A DNA stretch of 64,000 nucleotides from the NCBI RefSeq assembly GCF_021347895.1, contig NC_067123.1:8561828-8625827 (forward strand), given 5' to 3'. Source of the DNA: Acanthochromis polyacanthus. Its lineage: Eukaryota > Chordata > Actinopteri > Pomacentridae. The notes beneath the pieces are model-generated. The model had not been told where the DNA came from. It ran no database searches and saw nothing but the letters and a program-made list of their open reading frames with translations. Below are positions 34,677-47,211 of this stretch, one piece after another. Position 1 is the first letter of the stretch, and each line of letters starts with the position of its first letter. A program made the translations under genes and the position numbers.

Positions 34677-35199
34677 TCAGTGTGCCTCCCTGCATTTCTT
34701 TCTCTTTCTTGCTTCTCTTAATAAAGCTGACGAAGGGGTCGAGTAAACAAACCAGAGGGCTTTTGGTTGCTTGGAGGCCGTTTTAAATATCACACGCGTG
34801 TCAAACAAGGATTATTGATTCTTGAGCAAATGCAAACACGTCAGTGTATTTTTCCATCGCGCCTCTCAGTGAACAAGGAGAAAAATAATACACAGAAAAA
34901 ACCCACACCCAATATAACACACAGGCGGTTTAATTAACTATTGACAGATAAAATGTTTGCTATCTTCTCCAGGATCTATTGAATAGGCTCTATATAATGA
35001 TTTTCTACCTCAAATTGGAGTAGAAAACACAGAATGGAATAAATTAACATTATGAAGCAACCCTTTACATAGAACACAACTTCAAATGATCAATATCCCT
35101 GTACTGTATTTCACTTGTCGGCTCAACAATATCCAACTCAATCACCATCATTTTAATGCTCTTGTTGATGCCACTAAAAGCTCTAATAATAATCAGTTT
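34677..35199. other. Non-coding DNA, no feature recognised
   Basis: No gene recognised. The stretch near 34720-34870 lacks repeats and could be conserved non-coding sequence, but nothing in it proves this. Confidence 0.35.
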
Positions 35200-35960
35200 T
35201 CTGTATTTTTTTCATTGGAACAAAGTGCTTCACAAAGGGATTAAAAACAAGAATAAAGCAAGAACAAATCCAAAAAGTTGAAAGAAAATCACACAGGTAT
35301 TAAAGCTTTTCTTAAAAAATGCATGTCTTTAAGAAGAGATTTAAAAACTGTGACAGATTTAGCAGATCTAATCTTAGCAGCTTCCAGAGTTGGAGGCCAA
35401 ATGGCAAGAGGTACAAATGAGGCTCTGGGAACAAGCAGAAAACTCTGATCTGACATGGCACTCTGGATTATACGGGGTAGCTAGATCCTTAACATATGCA
35501 GGATCTTGGTGTTGTGAGGTCTTAAAAGTTTACAGTAAAGTTTGAAAATCAAAAAAGAACACGAAGCCAATGCAGGAAGGCCAGAATGGGAATTATATTG
35601 ACACATTTTTCCAATCTGTTGCAATCCTCGAAGCAGCATTTTGAATCAAGTGAAGGCGATGAAGTGAAACCAGAATAATACCTGTGTGGAGCCAATTACG
35701 GAGCTCTAGATGGGAATAAATAAAAGCCAGGGGCACCCTGTGCAGATCCTCCAAAGACAAGACGGATCAAGTTCTTGATATTAACTCAAGGTGAAAGAAA
35801 CAGGATTCTTGATTCAGTCACCAAAGCAATGACCAGAGTCAAATAAGACTCACAGATTTGTAGCGGTTGGCTTAATGCAACGTGATCGGGCTCCCAGATT
35901 GCAAACTATCTGACTGACAGAGTTGGTTAAGCTTCGGAAAAGACAATAGTTGGGGCTTTT
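35200..35960 (-). repeat. Fish LINE-associated 3' repeat, minus orientation, decayed
   Basis: Words such as AACAAAGTGCTTCACAAAGG, then GTGACAGATTTAGCAGATCT, AGTTGGAGGCCAAATGGCA, GAAGCCAATGCAGGAAGGCC and AGCATTTTGAATCAAGTGAAG, follow the order of a repeat common in teleosts. It is usually found antisense next to an L2/Maui-type tail. No terminal repeats or ORF can be defined. Compare 40843-41285, which carries the tail itself. Confidence 0.45.
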
Positions 35961-36791
35961 TACTGATCCTTAGCTGCTAAAGATAGACAGCATCATGTCT
36001 TGTTCAAGCCTTCAAGGAAAAAATTGTGAATTTAGGTTTCAGATTTCAAACTCGTTTGGCAAAATATTGAAAATGGCACTGGATACTGAAGGAAAAGACA
36101 GGATTAATTGGGTTTTTAATATTTTAACAGAGCTAAGTTGTATTGGTAACCAAAACTACTCCATCCATCTTTGGAAAGTGTTTTTTCGACCCTCAAACAT
36201 CTATTTATTTTCCTCCAGTGCGCTTGGTGAAGAATAGTCTCTCCTGGCAGCCATTCAAGTCCCATCAATCTGCTGCTACTAATTTCAAATCTCAATTTTA
36301 TTCTAAATCTATGATGGTCAATCCAGGTAGTCAGCATTCTCAGCTCTGATTAAGGTTGCACGCTATAAAATCTCAGAGAGCAGAATCAATAAATAAAAAC
36401 TACGCCTGTTTTCTTCCAGTTATTTCCTCATGTAGTCGGCTTTAAACTTTGTGTTTACAGTACAATCAACAGTTTGAATGGTATTTTTGAAAATATTCAG
36501 CATGGTGAAGACACTGTTGTCAGCCCACAGTTGCTGCACTGAAATAAAAGCGGATTCTGAAGGCCAAATGGAGGTAAGATTCACTCTGAGCTGCCTGGAT
36601 GGACAGAATAGAGGTTAAAGAGAGCTATAAGGTTTAACACGAAATCCACTTTTTTTGAATTAGTAGGTTGCATGTTCTGTCACACTTTCTATCGACTGTA
36701 ACCGAAAGTGGTTTCCTTTTTCCAGGATTCTGCACAGTTTACATTGCAATTTGCACAACACTTGTATATTTTGTACACCGTATTAAATTCT
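35961..36791. other. Non-coding DNA, no feature recognised
   Basis: No gene or repeat recognised. ORFs of 68-80 codons overlap on both strands and show no protein family. Confidence 0.4.
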
Positions 36792-36881
36792 GTGTCCCCT
36801 GCCTTCACAGTCAGCTGGGATAGGCTCCAGCCCCCCGTGACCCTAATGAGGATTAAGCGGTATATAGATAATGGATGGATG
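36792..36881 (+). mobile_element. 3' fragment of the SINE family seen at 9.5 kb
   Basis: CAGTCAGCTGGGATAGGCTC, CCCCGTGACCCTAATGAGGA and TAAGCGGTATATAGATAATG followed by GATGGATG match the last 90 bases of the element at 9521-9890. The tRNA-like head is missing, so this is a 5'-truncated copy. Confidence 0.85.
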
Positions 36882-37980
36882 TACATATCCTGTATTTTTG
36901 CACTATATTTTTATTTTTATATTTCTCTTTCTCAACTGTAGCTGTTGTGTCAAATGAACCTCCCTCCTTTGTGGATGAATAAAGGTGTAGCTTCACCTTA
37001 ACCCTAATCTTATCAGCATTTACCAGTGTCCATTCTGCTCAGTTGGTATTATAAATTCATCATTATTACATTTTTGATGCTGAATATATGCGGCCTGTGT
37101 AACAGCGCATGTAAACAAAAGACAAGGCTGAGACTTTACTTAGTTCAAAATGACTTTTTTCATCCCAGATCCAGATCTTTGGATGGACATAGAGACATCC
37201 CTAGTGAAAAAGCAGAGCAAATTCAATGATAACAGTGCAACATGTACCATTTGTGCTCTCTGTGATCGCTGAAATGTAGAAAAACCCTTCCTTGCTTCAC
37301 ACAAATCAGCGTGGCTTGTGCGTGCTTATCCATTGCAGTTTAGAATTGTGGTGTGTTAAAGGTGATATGAAACGTTACTACATGTGACCTGGTAAGATTA
37401 CTGTAATGACTTTTACAGAAAAGTTACCAGAGTGTTCATTCAGACATCAAGTCAGTGCGCTCAGCTGCTGTTAGATTAATGGAAAAAAGTCTGAAAGGGG
37501 CTGTAGACAGGAAGAAAGATAAAGGGAACACTGGAGTGAGGGTGTCAGAAGTATCTGGTGTGAAATTGGGATAAACCCTGAAGAATAGGAAGCTGGACTC
37601 ACACCCAGGTCTCCTCCTTGTATCTCCTGTGCAGCACAGTAAAACTACTGGAAAACAAAACACATCCTACACACTGTGTACTCTTCCGCTCATTCAAACG
37701 TACCTGCACATACAACCGAGAGCACAAACCCACAGAAGTAGGTACTACGAAGCGCCGTTTTCAAATACAACCTCGCCACACAGAGATACAGATACAACTG
37801 CACACGCTCAACAAAAACAAGCGAACACACCAACACACACACCCACATGCACACAACCATCCTCCAGTCCGCCCACGCTCTCCTCGGATCACGCTATTCA
37901 TTTCATCTTTGATTCCCTTTGCGGAGATGATGAGTTGCAAACATGAAAGGAATCCAGTGAACTGAAGAGAGACCAATTCT
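36882..37980. other. Non-coding DNA, CA-rich near its end
   Basis: Contains a Thr/His/Pro-coding CA-rich region near 37790-37870 that creates ORFs of 105-115 codons on both strands. These look like low complexity, not genes. Confidence 0.4.
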
Positions 37981-38304
37981 ATCGCTCCATCTCCCTCCCT
38001 GTCCTTGTGTCTTCCTCCATTCCTCTTCCTCTTCCTCTCACTGCTGCTGTTTCTCCTCCGTCTAAATCCGTCTTGTTTTCTCTCAACACTCTTGTTCTTC
38101 ATGTATCAGTGATTATCTCGTTTCCCACCTCTTTTTTATCGCCTTCATACCCTCTCCTCTACTTACAACATCTCCACGTACATAATCTCCCCTTCTCCTC
38201 TGTTTTCCCCCTCTCCTCTGCATTTTTTTTTAATCCTTTTCTCTCTCTCCCTCTTTTCCTTGTCCTCTCTTTTCTGTCTCATTTTCTTCACCCTCTTCCC
38301 TTGG
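37981..38304. repeat. Pyrimidine-rich tract
   Basis: About 320 bases of C/T-dominated plus strand with CTTCCTCTTCCTCT, CTCTCCTCTG and CTCTCTCTCCCTC words. The ORF of 111 codons at 38007-38342 is rich in Ser, Leu, Pro and Phe and is an artefact of this composition. Confidence 0.75.
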
Positions 38305-40840
38305 GGATCTGGCAGATAGTGGATGTTGCCACTTGGGAATGACGAGGGCGGCGAAGCGGTGGATTAAACACTGAGCGATCTGCAGAATGCCTACAGTCAA
38401 AGCACGCGCACAACACTTTCCACGCAACACACACACACACACGCAGACACACCGTCACATCACAGTCGCTTCGGTCTCCAGGATCTATTCTTAGAAATGA
38501 GAATATCCTCTTTCCCCTCCTACTTTTTTCTTCCCTCGCTCACACGAACACATGCAACAGCGTTCATTGACAACAGCTCCAGCCGAAATGTCCTCACAAG
38601 TGTGGTCTAAACCCATGCCGGTCCTCACAGAGATAGCTGTCTGAGCGCTCACACACGCTTGCCAGAAGCCAATATCTTGCAGGAAGGACCCATAAACTCT
38701 CGTCAACATCTGACCCGGCCGGCTTCTCCCTCTTCACCCCCATCGCTCCGCTTCCCTCCCTTCATCAATCTTCTCTGCTCGTGTCAGAAAACTTCATTAA
38801 AGAGCTCCAATTAAGTCTGGGCTAGATTGGTGGTCGCCATGGCGATGCTCATGTGGGAGAGACGAGAGAAGAAGAGAAGAAAGTGTCGAGTTAGGAGACT
38901 GCAAATATTTAACCAAATATTTATTAGGAATGTTAATAACACTGTTCTGAGGGATTCTACGCTATTTATTTGAGGGGAAGTGGAGGTCAGGGCGATTTAT
39001 TTCCTCCTTTTGCTACAGGGAGAGTAGTTCAATTTTTTAATTATTTTTTTTGAAGAGAAAAGAAGTGTCCTTTTTATTTTTTAAACACTGCACATTTATA
39101 TTTTAGCTTTCCCTTGCGGGTTTAATAAAAGAAAAAAGAAAAAACGAATCAAGCAGTTGCAAATGATGGCTGCAGCGCACTCTTAACGGCGCGCCTTTAT
39201 ATGTAGAGAATAACCCTCTATTTCAAGGATTTATCTTCTCCCTTCACAAAGTTTCATTTCCAAGGTTTTTAAAAGTTAAGTGTGTCATACAAAATGCATT
39301 TATATTATAATTTGAGTGTTTGGCTAAGCTGTAATTTTTGGAAATTTGCAAATTCGTCTTCTTCTTTGCACATCTGTGGCTGTTGCAGAAATGATTATTT
39401 TATAAAAATATTGGGTTTCAACTCAGCAAGTCTGGATTTTTAAGGTATTAGCTGGACCGTGTTGGTTTTCTTTTGCAAAGTCATGAGAAGGCCTCTTATG
39501 AAATATTTAAAAATGCCCCGGAAGGTCTTGCAAATTTAAAAACTTTAAAAACCACCACTCTCTGCAAAGTTCAACAACTGTGTGTTTCAAACACTTTTAA
39601 GTTTGCATTTTGAAAAATTCGGCTTATTTATTAGGATTAATTGGTGCATAGAGTAAAGAACAACCATAAAAATCCATCACACTCTAGATGCGCCTGTTAT
39701 TTCATTCCTTCACTGCTGCCTGTTTGTCTGCTGAGCTATCTGTACACCAACAGCTCACAGATCAGGACTTTCCGGTAAACATCCATATTCTTCCCCTCCT
39801 CACACATCATCTGTATTTATATCACATCTTCGCCCCATCTGAGAGGGCTGAAAATGGCACTCAGGCCCTGGGGAGGCAGAGCTGAAAGCAGTGGGAGAAG
39901 ATAACTAAAATAGCCGCCGTAAAGCCGTAAGCGCTAATTTAGGCCGAGCAACGGTGCCTGAACAAATGGAGCCTCTCGTATCTCTAAAAGGCTAGAGAGT
40001 GAATTTAAAGATGACATAACTTTAAAAGGACACATAATGATTTTAAGGTGCACGAGGGCTGGAATTTAAATAAAGAAAGAATGGAAAAATGAAAGCAAGA
40101 TTGATGAATATGAAACTGAATGGATTTTTTTAGGGGGCAAATAAATGAATGATGGGATTTAAATATGCCTGACCTGATAAAGCCAGAAGCTGTGTGTGAT
40201 TAAAGCGGTTTTAATCAGGTTCTGGTTCAGCCGCTGAACACTTGAAATGCCACAAGCTTTTATCATTTAACATGACATCGCCGTGGCTCGTGAGTCGGTG
40301 AAAGAACAAGTGCAACGCTTTGTGCTTTTATTCGGCGCTGTTCTCCCTGGAGCTGCTGCCTCTGGGATGCCGCTCTGGGTTTGAGCCACGCTGAACTCCA
40401 GCTGACTCTTAAAAAAAAGAGTTTTTACTCACGTGTCTCACAGTCCTGAACATCGGTGCAGGAGCTAACTAGATGATTTTGAACAGATTCAAGCAGGTGT
40501 AGAAACACAAACTGCACAACTGGGTCAGTAGTTTGAATAAAGCTGAATATATACTTCACATTTTGCAACTTATCACCTGGTTGTACTCTTGCAGACACGA
40601 ACACACATGTGCTTCCTTGTATTTTAGTCCAATTGATGCAACGCCATGTTCACTGAGATGAAATTTACAACAACTGGACCCTTGTAGACCTTTACAGATG
40701 TTGAAAAAACACTAGTTTTACTAAGAGAACCTATTGCTCTTTGTTATTTGCTTCCAACTACAGTATATATTGGCAACAAAGAAAAGTGGTACTGAACTCA
40801 TAAAAAGTTCATTTAAATCCTTGTATTTTGCATTTTAAAT
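38305..40840. other. Repeat-poor non-coding block
   Basis: Apart from a short CA run near 38425-38445, no repeat or exon is recognised. Even composition and motifs such as CTCCAATTAAGTC (38799) make it a candidate for conserved regulatory DNA. Function cannot be shown from one sequence. Confidence 0.35.
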
Positions 40841-40842
40841 CA

Positions 40843-41285
40843 ATCAATCAAAATTTATTAAAAGAGCACTTTGGAACAACATAAAAGAAGACCAAAGTGC
40901 TTTCCATCAGCACAATAAAACAAAACAATACAGTTTGGTTACTACAAAACCATCAAACAAAAATGCAGCACAGATGAATTGGTAACATTTAAAAAATGGG
41001 ATTTTGGGATGACATGAAAATAAACAGCGCTAGGAGTCAAAGGCACGTCTGAATAAGTGAGTTTTTAGTCTGAATAGCAACAGATCGATGAGAACACGAA
41101 GTTCCAGTGGAAGTGCGTTCCAGAGTCTCAGAGTGGCAACAACAAAACAACGATCACCCCGCTGCTTGTACCGAGGCCTGGGCACATCCAGCACCATCTG
41201 AGTGGACGACCCGAGGGCTCTGCTGGGGCGTTGGATGTTTAAAAGCTCAGATAAGTATGAGCGTTTCCGACAGATTGTAATTTAG
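40843..41285 (-). mobile_element. Decayed non-LTR element 3' part with L2/Maui-like tail, minus orientation
   Basis: It begins AATCAATCAATCAAAATTTA. Its reverse complement resembles the TATAAATAAA...TTGATTGATTGATT 3' ends of fish L2/Maui-like LINEs. AGCACTTTGGAACAACA and CAAAGTGCTTTCCATCA follow as in that family. The interior shows TTCCAGTGGAAGTGCGTTCC, CAGAGTCTCAGAGTGGCAAC and CACATCCAGCACCATCTGAG, known to me as the antisense body of a widespread teleost repeat. No reverse transcriptase coding is visible. Confidence 0.55.
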
Positions 41286-41447
41286 TGAATGAAAAGCTCA
41301 TCCACAGGTCCATGATGAAATCCACATCTACCATTACTGTCTTGCATCTAACTAAGCTGGATTCTAAAGTACATTTTGAAAGAATTGAGACTATACATTA
41401 CATTTATGTGTAATACATGATAAATATGTCTTTAATAAACATCTTTG

Positions 41448-42060
41448 CTATTTATTGTATTGCTTTGCTGCTGCTCCTTCTCAGCAAACCAACCATATGC
41501 TCCAGATGGAGTGGGACGTCTTCCTCTGGCAACCCAGAAAATAATAAAAAAAAAAGCTTCAAATCTGTTGTGAAAGGGTCATACAACCCAAGCTGCTATA
41601 TTTTCTTTAAGCTAATCAACTAAACAGCCAGCGAAAAACACAATGAAACAAGTAACACTTCAGTCTTAGAATAACGGTACCATACTGTGGACTTTGTGGC
41701 TCCTTCAAACTGCAAGTCTTTCCTACAGTGTCATAGTCTTACATTGTGGTGTTCCTTTCCAAACCTAGTCTGACTCATTGGATGTAGACTAAGGGTGTAA
41801 GACAGCCGTTTCTACCAATGTGTATTTGAAACAACAACAACGACCTCGGAGCAGCAGATTACTCACTGAAAATGGCAGGTTTTGTAAAAATGTGCTCATT
41901 TTTATTGCAAGTGATAAATTCTTCCTCTTTGCTGTTTCAAAGGGGCACCGTTGCTGCATCCTGGGCTTAGCAACGCCCAAGATGATTGGTTTACAGGAAT
42001 GCACATAAAACGCAAAAACTCATCACCTCTATAGATATTAGAGCAAAATGATGGACACAG
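41448..42060. repeat. Dispersed repeat fragments
   Basis: The left part (41448-41575) is related to 21196-21310. The right part, with TTTCAAAGGGGCACCGTTGC, CTGGGCTTAGCAACGCCCAA and GATTGGTTTACAGGAATGCA, is related to the modules at 7.2-8.2 kb. A GCAACGACGCCC-type pairing of GCTTAGC and GCCCAAG is conserved. No coding capacity. The 68-72 codon ORFs are shadows. Confidence 0.5.
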
Positions 42061-43784
42061 TGGAGTCCTGTAGAGGTCTGGCTATGTGACACTATTCAAA
42101 ATGGAATTGAGAATACATTTTTGTTGCAGAGCTACATTTACATCCACACCCCGACTCTCCATCTCGAAACACAACACCACCTGTCAGTGTAAAATGATAC
42201 TGTACATAAACCTGAGATGTTCTTTCTTTCCTTTCTGTCCATCTGTTTTTCATTACAAAAGCTGAGCTGAATCCAACATCCTCCTGAGAGGAATAATCTG
42301 TTGCCAGACTCGTAAAGTTACTCCAAGTATGTTGGGGATATTTCTATTTTTAACTCTAAAATCAAAGCCAATGTTTCAACGCTCCCACTGTTTCCATCAA
42401 AGCACAGCAGGAGTCAGTCTAAATCAGAAACCACACACATCCACAACTAAATACAACATTTCTCTTTCACAGCCTGGAATCTTGATGACAAACTTTACAA
42501 CAATCCTTCCTCCCGCAGTCACACGTTTAATTAACCTTTCCAGGTAACCTCATCGGACACCTCAAATATTTCATTTTTTTGGTGTATTTACCAAATCTAA
42601 CCCATCAAACCTCTCAGGCAGATCTGTGAAACGCATAAACACGTCAACAGAAATCGGTCCACATGAATGTTGACATTTGGGATCGTTGTTTAGTCTCGGC
42701 TCAGTCGCTGACCTGAGAACAGGATGGAAATCAACGAGCGGAAGATGATTGTGTGCCTCCGAGGCTTGTTCGTCCACCTCAGCCTTCATGTGTGCACGAA
42801 GACAGAAGATGCCAGAGATGAAAGCGTCTGAGTGGACTCACATACAGCAGCTATACCGACAACAAAGTGTGTGTTTCTCTGCGAGCTTCACACCTCTAAA
42901 GAAGGGAAAAATCCAGCCTAGAACACTAGAAATCTGCCATTTGAAGCTGAAAATCACCATGCTTTTGCTTTACCTGAGAGGCCATACAAAGACTCAAGCA
43001 TTCACACAGGTAGAACTCTATTATACACAAGCAATTTCTCCACTCGAGTAGCCACGGCTTACATCTTTACAGATCACAAGTCTTAGCGGGTGAAATGCGT
43101 CATCGTCTTCGATGGCTTTTATCACAAGCCGTCGCCTAGAATGCGCTGAGCTTCTTGAACTGATGATATCTAATAGCATATCTGAGGGTGTATTTTTCCC
43201 CCCTTTAAAAATCAATGATTGCACTTTGCAGTCATCTCAGTCGAGCTATTTTCCCATCTTTTTGCTACGGCGAGCCTCCGCTTGCCTCGAGCGGCACAAG
43301 AGCAGCGCTGTGTGGAAACTTGTTCAACTAATCCAGCAACACGCTGATCTGCGGCTCAATCTGCCTCCCGCTGCACCCTGCAATTTATTTGCCTCCATCT
43401 GCATTGAGGGGAGATGAATCACGGGGAACATGGCACGATGCCACTTTTAATATTCCCCCAGTGCTGCCGCACAAAGATGAATACACACAGTCACGTACGG
43501 TACATGCTGAAGAAGTAGATGTGTAGTACAACAAAGTAAAACTCTTCCGCATGGGTATATTAAAGTGCTTCATTGTTATAATAAAGCGTGTCCCTGTTTA
43601 GTTGACTTGTAAATGATGCCTCCATACCTTTATAACTTCTGAAAAAAGTTCTATTTTATGCTTGTCAACAGAAATTTTGGATCTTTATTGTAATTACCAG
43701 CAATTTCGGCAATTTATTTCTTCGACCAAATGACAAATTTGCATGTTTATTGTGCATTCTTTTGTATATTGGTTTGCTTAACTT
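42061..43784. other. Non-coding DNA, no feature recognised
   Basis: No gene, RNA or repeat identified. The 43060-43470 stretch is GC-richer and repeat-free and might be conserved non-coding DNA. The 101-codon ORF at 43112-43417 has no recognised domain. Confidence 0.35.
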
Positions 43785-44450
43785 TCTATCTATCTATCCA
43801 TCTATCCATCCATCCATCTGTGAAAACCACTTTTAAATGACATCAAAAGTGAAGATAATTGCTGCATTTGAAAAAAAATTATTATTCAGGGCTGGAAAAT
43901 ATCAAATAATTTCTATCTCTTATTTTACAGCTATTCCCTGTTTTGTTAAATTACACATAAGTAATAAAATCACATCAAATAATTTAATTTATTTAATTTA
44001 CATGTTAACAATACATAGAAAGACAAAAAATTATAGAAAGTCTGCAATTAATTCAAATTTTTCAAATGATTAAAGTTTTTTTTTACCTACTCTAAAGAAA
44101 TTTTATCAAATTAAATTACTTCTTTTGTCTTTTTATAATAAGTAAAAATCCTAGAAAGAAAAAAAGTATTAAAGGTATTAATTTACAAGTCAGACCTGAA
44201 AAAAGTGCCAAAACTCTGACTATCCATATTTTCATACATGATCATTTGTGCTTTTATAGTGTTAGACAGTAGAAATGAGTTTTTTTTTACTGTTTACATC
44301 AGCAAAAAATGTTATTTCACAGATATTTTCAGAAAGTTTATTGTGCTCCTTTTTTTATTTTTTATTTTTACAGTGCAGTAGAGTGAAATATCCTGATTAA
44401 ATACAGTAAACTAAAATAAAATATTAGCTTATGCTATTTCTACTTGGTTT
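43785..44450. repeat. AT-rich repeat with TATC/CATC microsatellite start
   Basis: Starts with a short run of TATC and CATC units (43787-43820). It continues as AT-rich sequence with TTATTTTACAGCTATTCC, TTTACTGTTTACATCAGC and TTTTTACAGTGCAG words, resembling the ACTGTAAA-rich family of the 17-23 kb region. Confidence 0.4.
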
Positions 44451-44897
44451 CTATTGTTTAAATTGAAATATCTTTAGGTTTTCAGTCTGTCCATCCAGGG
44501 CTTGATCATTATTAGCCAGAAGTGAATGATTTTCCTTTTGTTTTTGAAAAAAGAAATCATGACAACACCTGAAGAGGTTACAGTTTTCTTGATGAACTTT
44601 CATCATTTACTATTTTGCAGATCTCAAAGTGATCAAACGTTTCTGCTGACATGACTTTCAACACAACATGGAGTCTAGAGATCAATCAATTATCAGTCTC
44701 CAATTATCAGATACAATATTGAGGATCTTTCCACTTATTGGTATTATCATTTTTAAATGATTCCCACAAAAATTAGTTAATTTAAACAACTTTGGCAGTG
44801 ATACAGGTGTCCACTCAATCAAGCAATGCCCCTATCTATGGCATTATCTGATTGGTCAGGAGGAATAGCCAATCAACACTGAGGGATGCATTTTGAA
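44451..44897. other. Non-coding DNA, no feature recognised
   Basis: No gene or repeat recognised. Confidence 0.4.
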
Positions 44898-45174
44898 TAA
44901 ACGTAGTACAAGTTTGGGGTCACTTAGAAACGTCCTTATTGTGAAAAGAAAAACAGTTTTTATCAAAGATAACATTAAATGAACCAGAAATCCAGTCTAG
45001 ACATTGTTAATGTGGTAAATGGCTATTCTAGCGGGAAACGGCTGATTTTTAATGGATTATCTCCATAGGGGTACAGAGGAACATTTCCAGCAACCATCAC
45101 TCCTGTGTTCTAATGCTACATTGTGTTAGCTAATGGTGTTGGAAGGCTCATTGATGACTAGTTAAATCATCATT

Positions 45175-47211
45175 AAAAGTATGAGTTTTCTTTCACATTT
45201 GAGCAGGACAATTCCTGCTATCCTAGATCTGATTAGGGATTTTAGTAAAATCTCAGGTTATACAATCAACAATACTAAATCTTCTATTTTATTGCTCAAT
45301 GAGAAAGAGGCGGAAAAACCAGCCCCACAAGCTCAATATTTTAAAGTGGTGGATCATTTTGAATATTTAGGAATAGAAATTAGGCGTAAACTAAATTTGA
45401 TTGTTATATCTAACTACGAATCTTTAATGAATGATATAACAGGATTGGTGGATCGATGGATGTCTTTACCTCTTTCTTTGATTGGTAGAATTAGTGTAAT
45501 AAAAATGAATGTGCTCCCCAAAATGCTGTATATTTTTCAGAATCTACCTTTGCCCCCACCAACTGAATTTTTTGAACAGGTTAAAAAATTATTTACAGGA
45601 TTTATTTGGAAAAATTCTAAGGCCCGAATTAGATTGTCTTTATTACAGTTACCATATAATAAAGGAGGACTAAAATGTCCAAATATAAAGTGGTATTATT
45701 GGGCAACTCAACTGAGGTCAATTAAATTCTATTTCGAGACAAAAGACATCCCGCAGTGGAGGGAGATGGAGTCGGAGGGTCTGATTTTACCATTACCACA
45801 ATACCTTTATTCAGACAAAATTTTTAAACTTGTTAAAAAAAGTGAAAATCCGATAGTTAAAAATATGATTCAAATCTGGTCTAAAGTACGCAAATTTGTA
45901 AAGGAGTCTTGTGATTTATCTCTCTATTCTCCAATTTGGGGTAACCAAGATTTTATTCCTGGAAGGGCAGACACTGTTTTCCGAGAGTGGGCATCGAAGG
46001 GATTAAATACTATAAAAGATCTCTATAAACCAAATACAGATGCCTTAATGTCCTTTGAGGAAATAACAAACAAATATAATATTAATAAAAAATACTTATT
46101 CAAATATCTTCAACTTAGGAGTTTCATTAGAACTAATCAGAATAATATGAACAAGCCTCAAAAAACAGTTTTAGAAAAAATTATTACTAAAAATAGTCTG
46201 AGTAGGGGTGCTATTTCAGAGATATATAATTTATTATTGTCTACTTCGACTGATAATACAGACTCCAAATTGAGAGCATGGAATGAGGATTTACAAACAA
46301 ATATCTCAAAAGAGGACTGGGAATTGGCATGTGCCAGTGTACATAAACAATTAGTCAATACTCGATTTAGGCTTCTCCAGTACAAGTGGTTTATGAGAGT
46401 CTATGTTACACCAGTAAAACTGCACAGATATAATCATAATGTACCTGATATATGTACAAAATGTTTAAATGATAAAGGAACATTGTTCCATTGTATGTGG
46501 ACATGTCCTGAAGTGGAACTCTTGTGGGACGAGGTTAAAATAGCAGTAGAGTCAATCATATCGAAGGATATTCCAAAAAGTCCTGCGTTTTTCATTTTAG
46601 GAATATATCCAGAGAAACACAATTTTTCAAAAACTGAAAAAATAATGATTAATATGTGTCTGATACAAGCAAAAAGAATAATTGCAATATATTGGAAAAA
46701 AAGTAAGAGACCCAAACTGGTGCACTGGGTGAAACAGATGCTCACAGTATATCCTCTAGAAAGAATTACATGTTTTAGGAAAAAAAAGTTGTCTATATTT
46801 GAAGAGGTGTGGGGACAATTTAAAGATTTTGTGGGAAATTTTGATTTGACAGAAGATACTGATTAAATTGAAATTAATATTTTGCTGTGGACCTATACAA
46901 TATAATTTGTGCATCTAAGTATGTAAATGTACCATTTGTTTTCATGTTTGGTGGCATGTTAAGGTTTTAAGCTCAATCAATTTCTGGCAAGGTAATGTTT
47001 TTTTTTTTTTTTTTGCTGTTATGTTATTTGTTCTTGTGTGCATGTTTCTTCTTTTTTTAAAAAAAAAAATCTTTTCTAAAATCTGTGCAATATATAAACA
47101 AATGTTTTACCTGCAAACCTGGGACAGGAAAGGTTGGAATACTGTTCTTGCAGAGATTTTTATGTGAAAACCAATAAAAACATTGTTATAAAAAAAAAAG
47201 TATGAGTTTTC
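45175..47211 (+). mobile_element. 5'-truncated L1-clade LINE with 16-bp target duplication
   Basis: AAAAGTATGAGTTTTC occurs at 45175-45190 and again, unchanged, at 47196-47211. Between them lie about 2 kb of LINE, with a 3' untranslated region from 46867, AATAAA near 47173, and a terminal A run ending at the right duplication. This is classic target-primed reverse transcription with 5' truncation. The remaining sequence is the C-terminal half of ORF2. A perfect target duplication and an open reading frame point to a fairly young insertion. Confidence 0.95.
45181..46866 (+). CDS. L1-like LINE ORF2 C-terminal part (truncated reverse transcriptase protein)
   Basis: ORF2 of L1-clade elements is an endonuclease and reverse transcriptase that copies the element RNA at a nicked target. 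This 561-codon frame keeps only the end of the reverse transcriptase (the SGYTINNTKS segment near residues 26-35 and FEYLGIEI near 60-67), the long C-terminal region and a zinc-knuckle-like motif C425-x2-C428-x8-H437-x4-C442. The catalytic Tyr-x-Asp-Asp motif and the endonuclease domain are missing because the copy is 5'-truncated. The first codons, ATG AGT TTT, lie in the host target duplication, so the apparent start is not the element's own. The frame is intact to TAA 46864-46866. The L1-clade call rests on overall resemblance to fish L1 ORF2 ends. Nothing suggests host use or expression. Confidence 0.9.
   Translation: MSFLSHLSRTIPAILDLIRDFSKISGYTINNTKSSILLLNEKEAEKPAPQAQYFKVVDHFEYLGIEIRRKLNLIVISNYESLMNDITGLVDRWMSLPLSLIGRISVIKMNVLPKMLYIFQNLPLPPPTEFFEQVKKLFTGFIWKNSKARIRLSLLQLPYNKGGLKCPNIKWYYWATQLRSIKFYFETKDIPQWREMESEGLILPLPQYLYSDKIFKLVKKSENPIVKNMIQIWSKVRKFVKESCDLSLYSPIWGNQDFIPGRADTVFREWASKGLNTIKDLYKPNTDALMSFEEITNKYNINKKYLFKYLQLRSFIRTNQNNMNKPQKTVLEKIITKNSLSRGAISEIYNLLLSTSTDNTDSKLRAWNEDLQTNISKEDWELACASVHKQLVNTRFRLLQYKWFMRVYVTPVKLHRYNHNVPDICTKCLNDKGTLFHCMWTCPEVELLWDEVKIAVESIISKDIPKSPAFFILGIYPEKHNFSKTEKIMINMCLIQAKRIIAIYWKKSKRPKLVHWVKQMLTVYPLERITCFRKKKLSIFEEVWGQFKDFVGNFDLTEDTD

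Noticed and set aside
37618..38342. Several ORFs of 105-115 codons on both strands
   Set aside because: Built from CA-rich and CT-rich low-complexity DNA.
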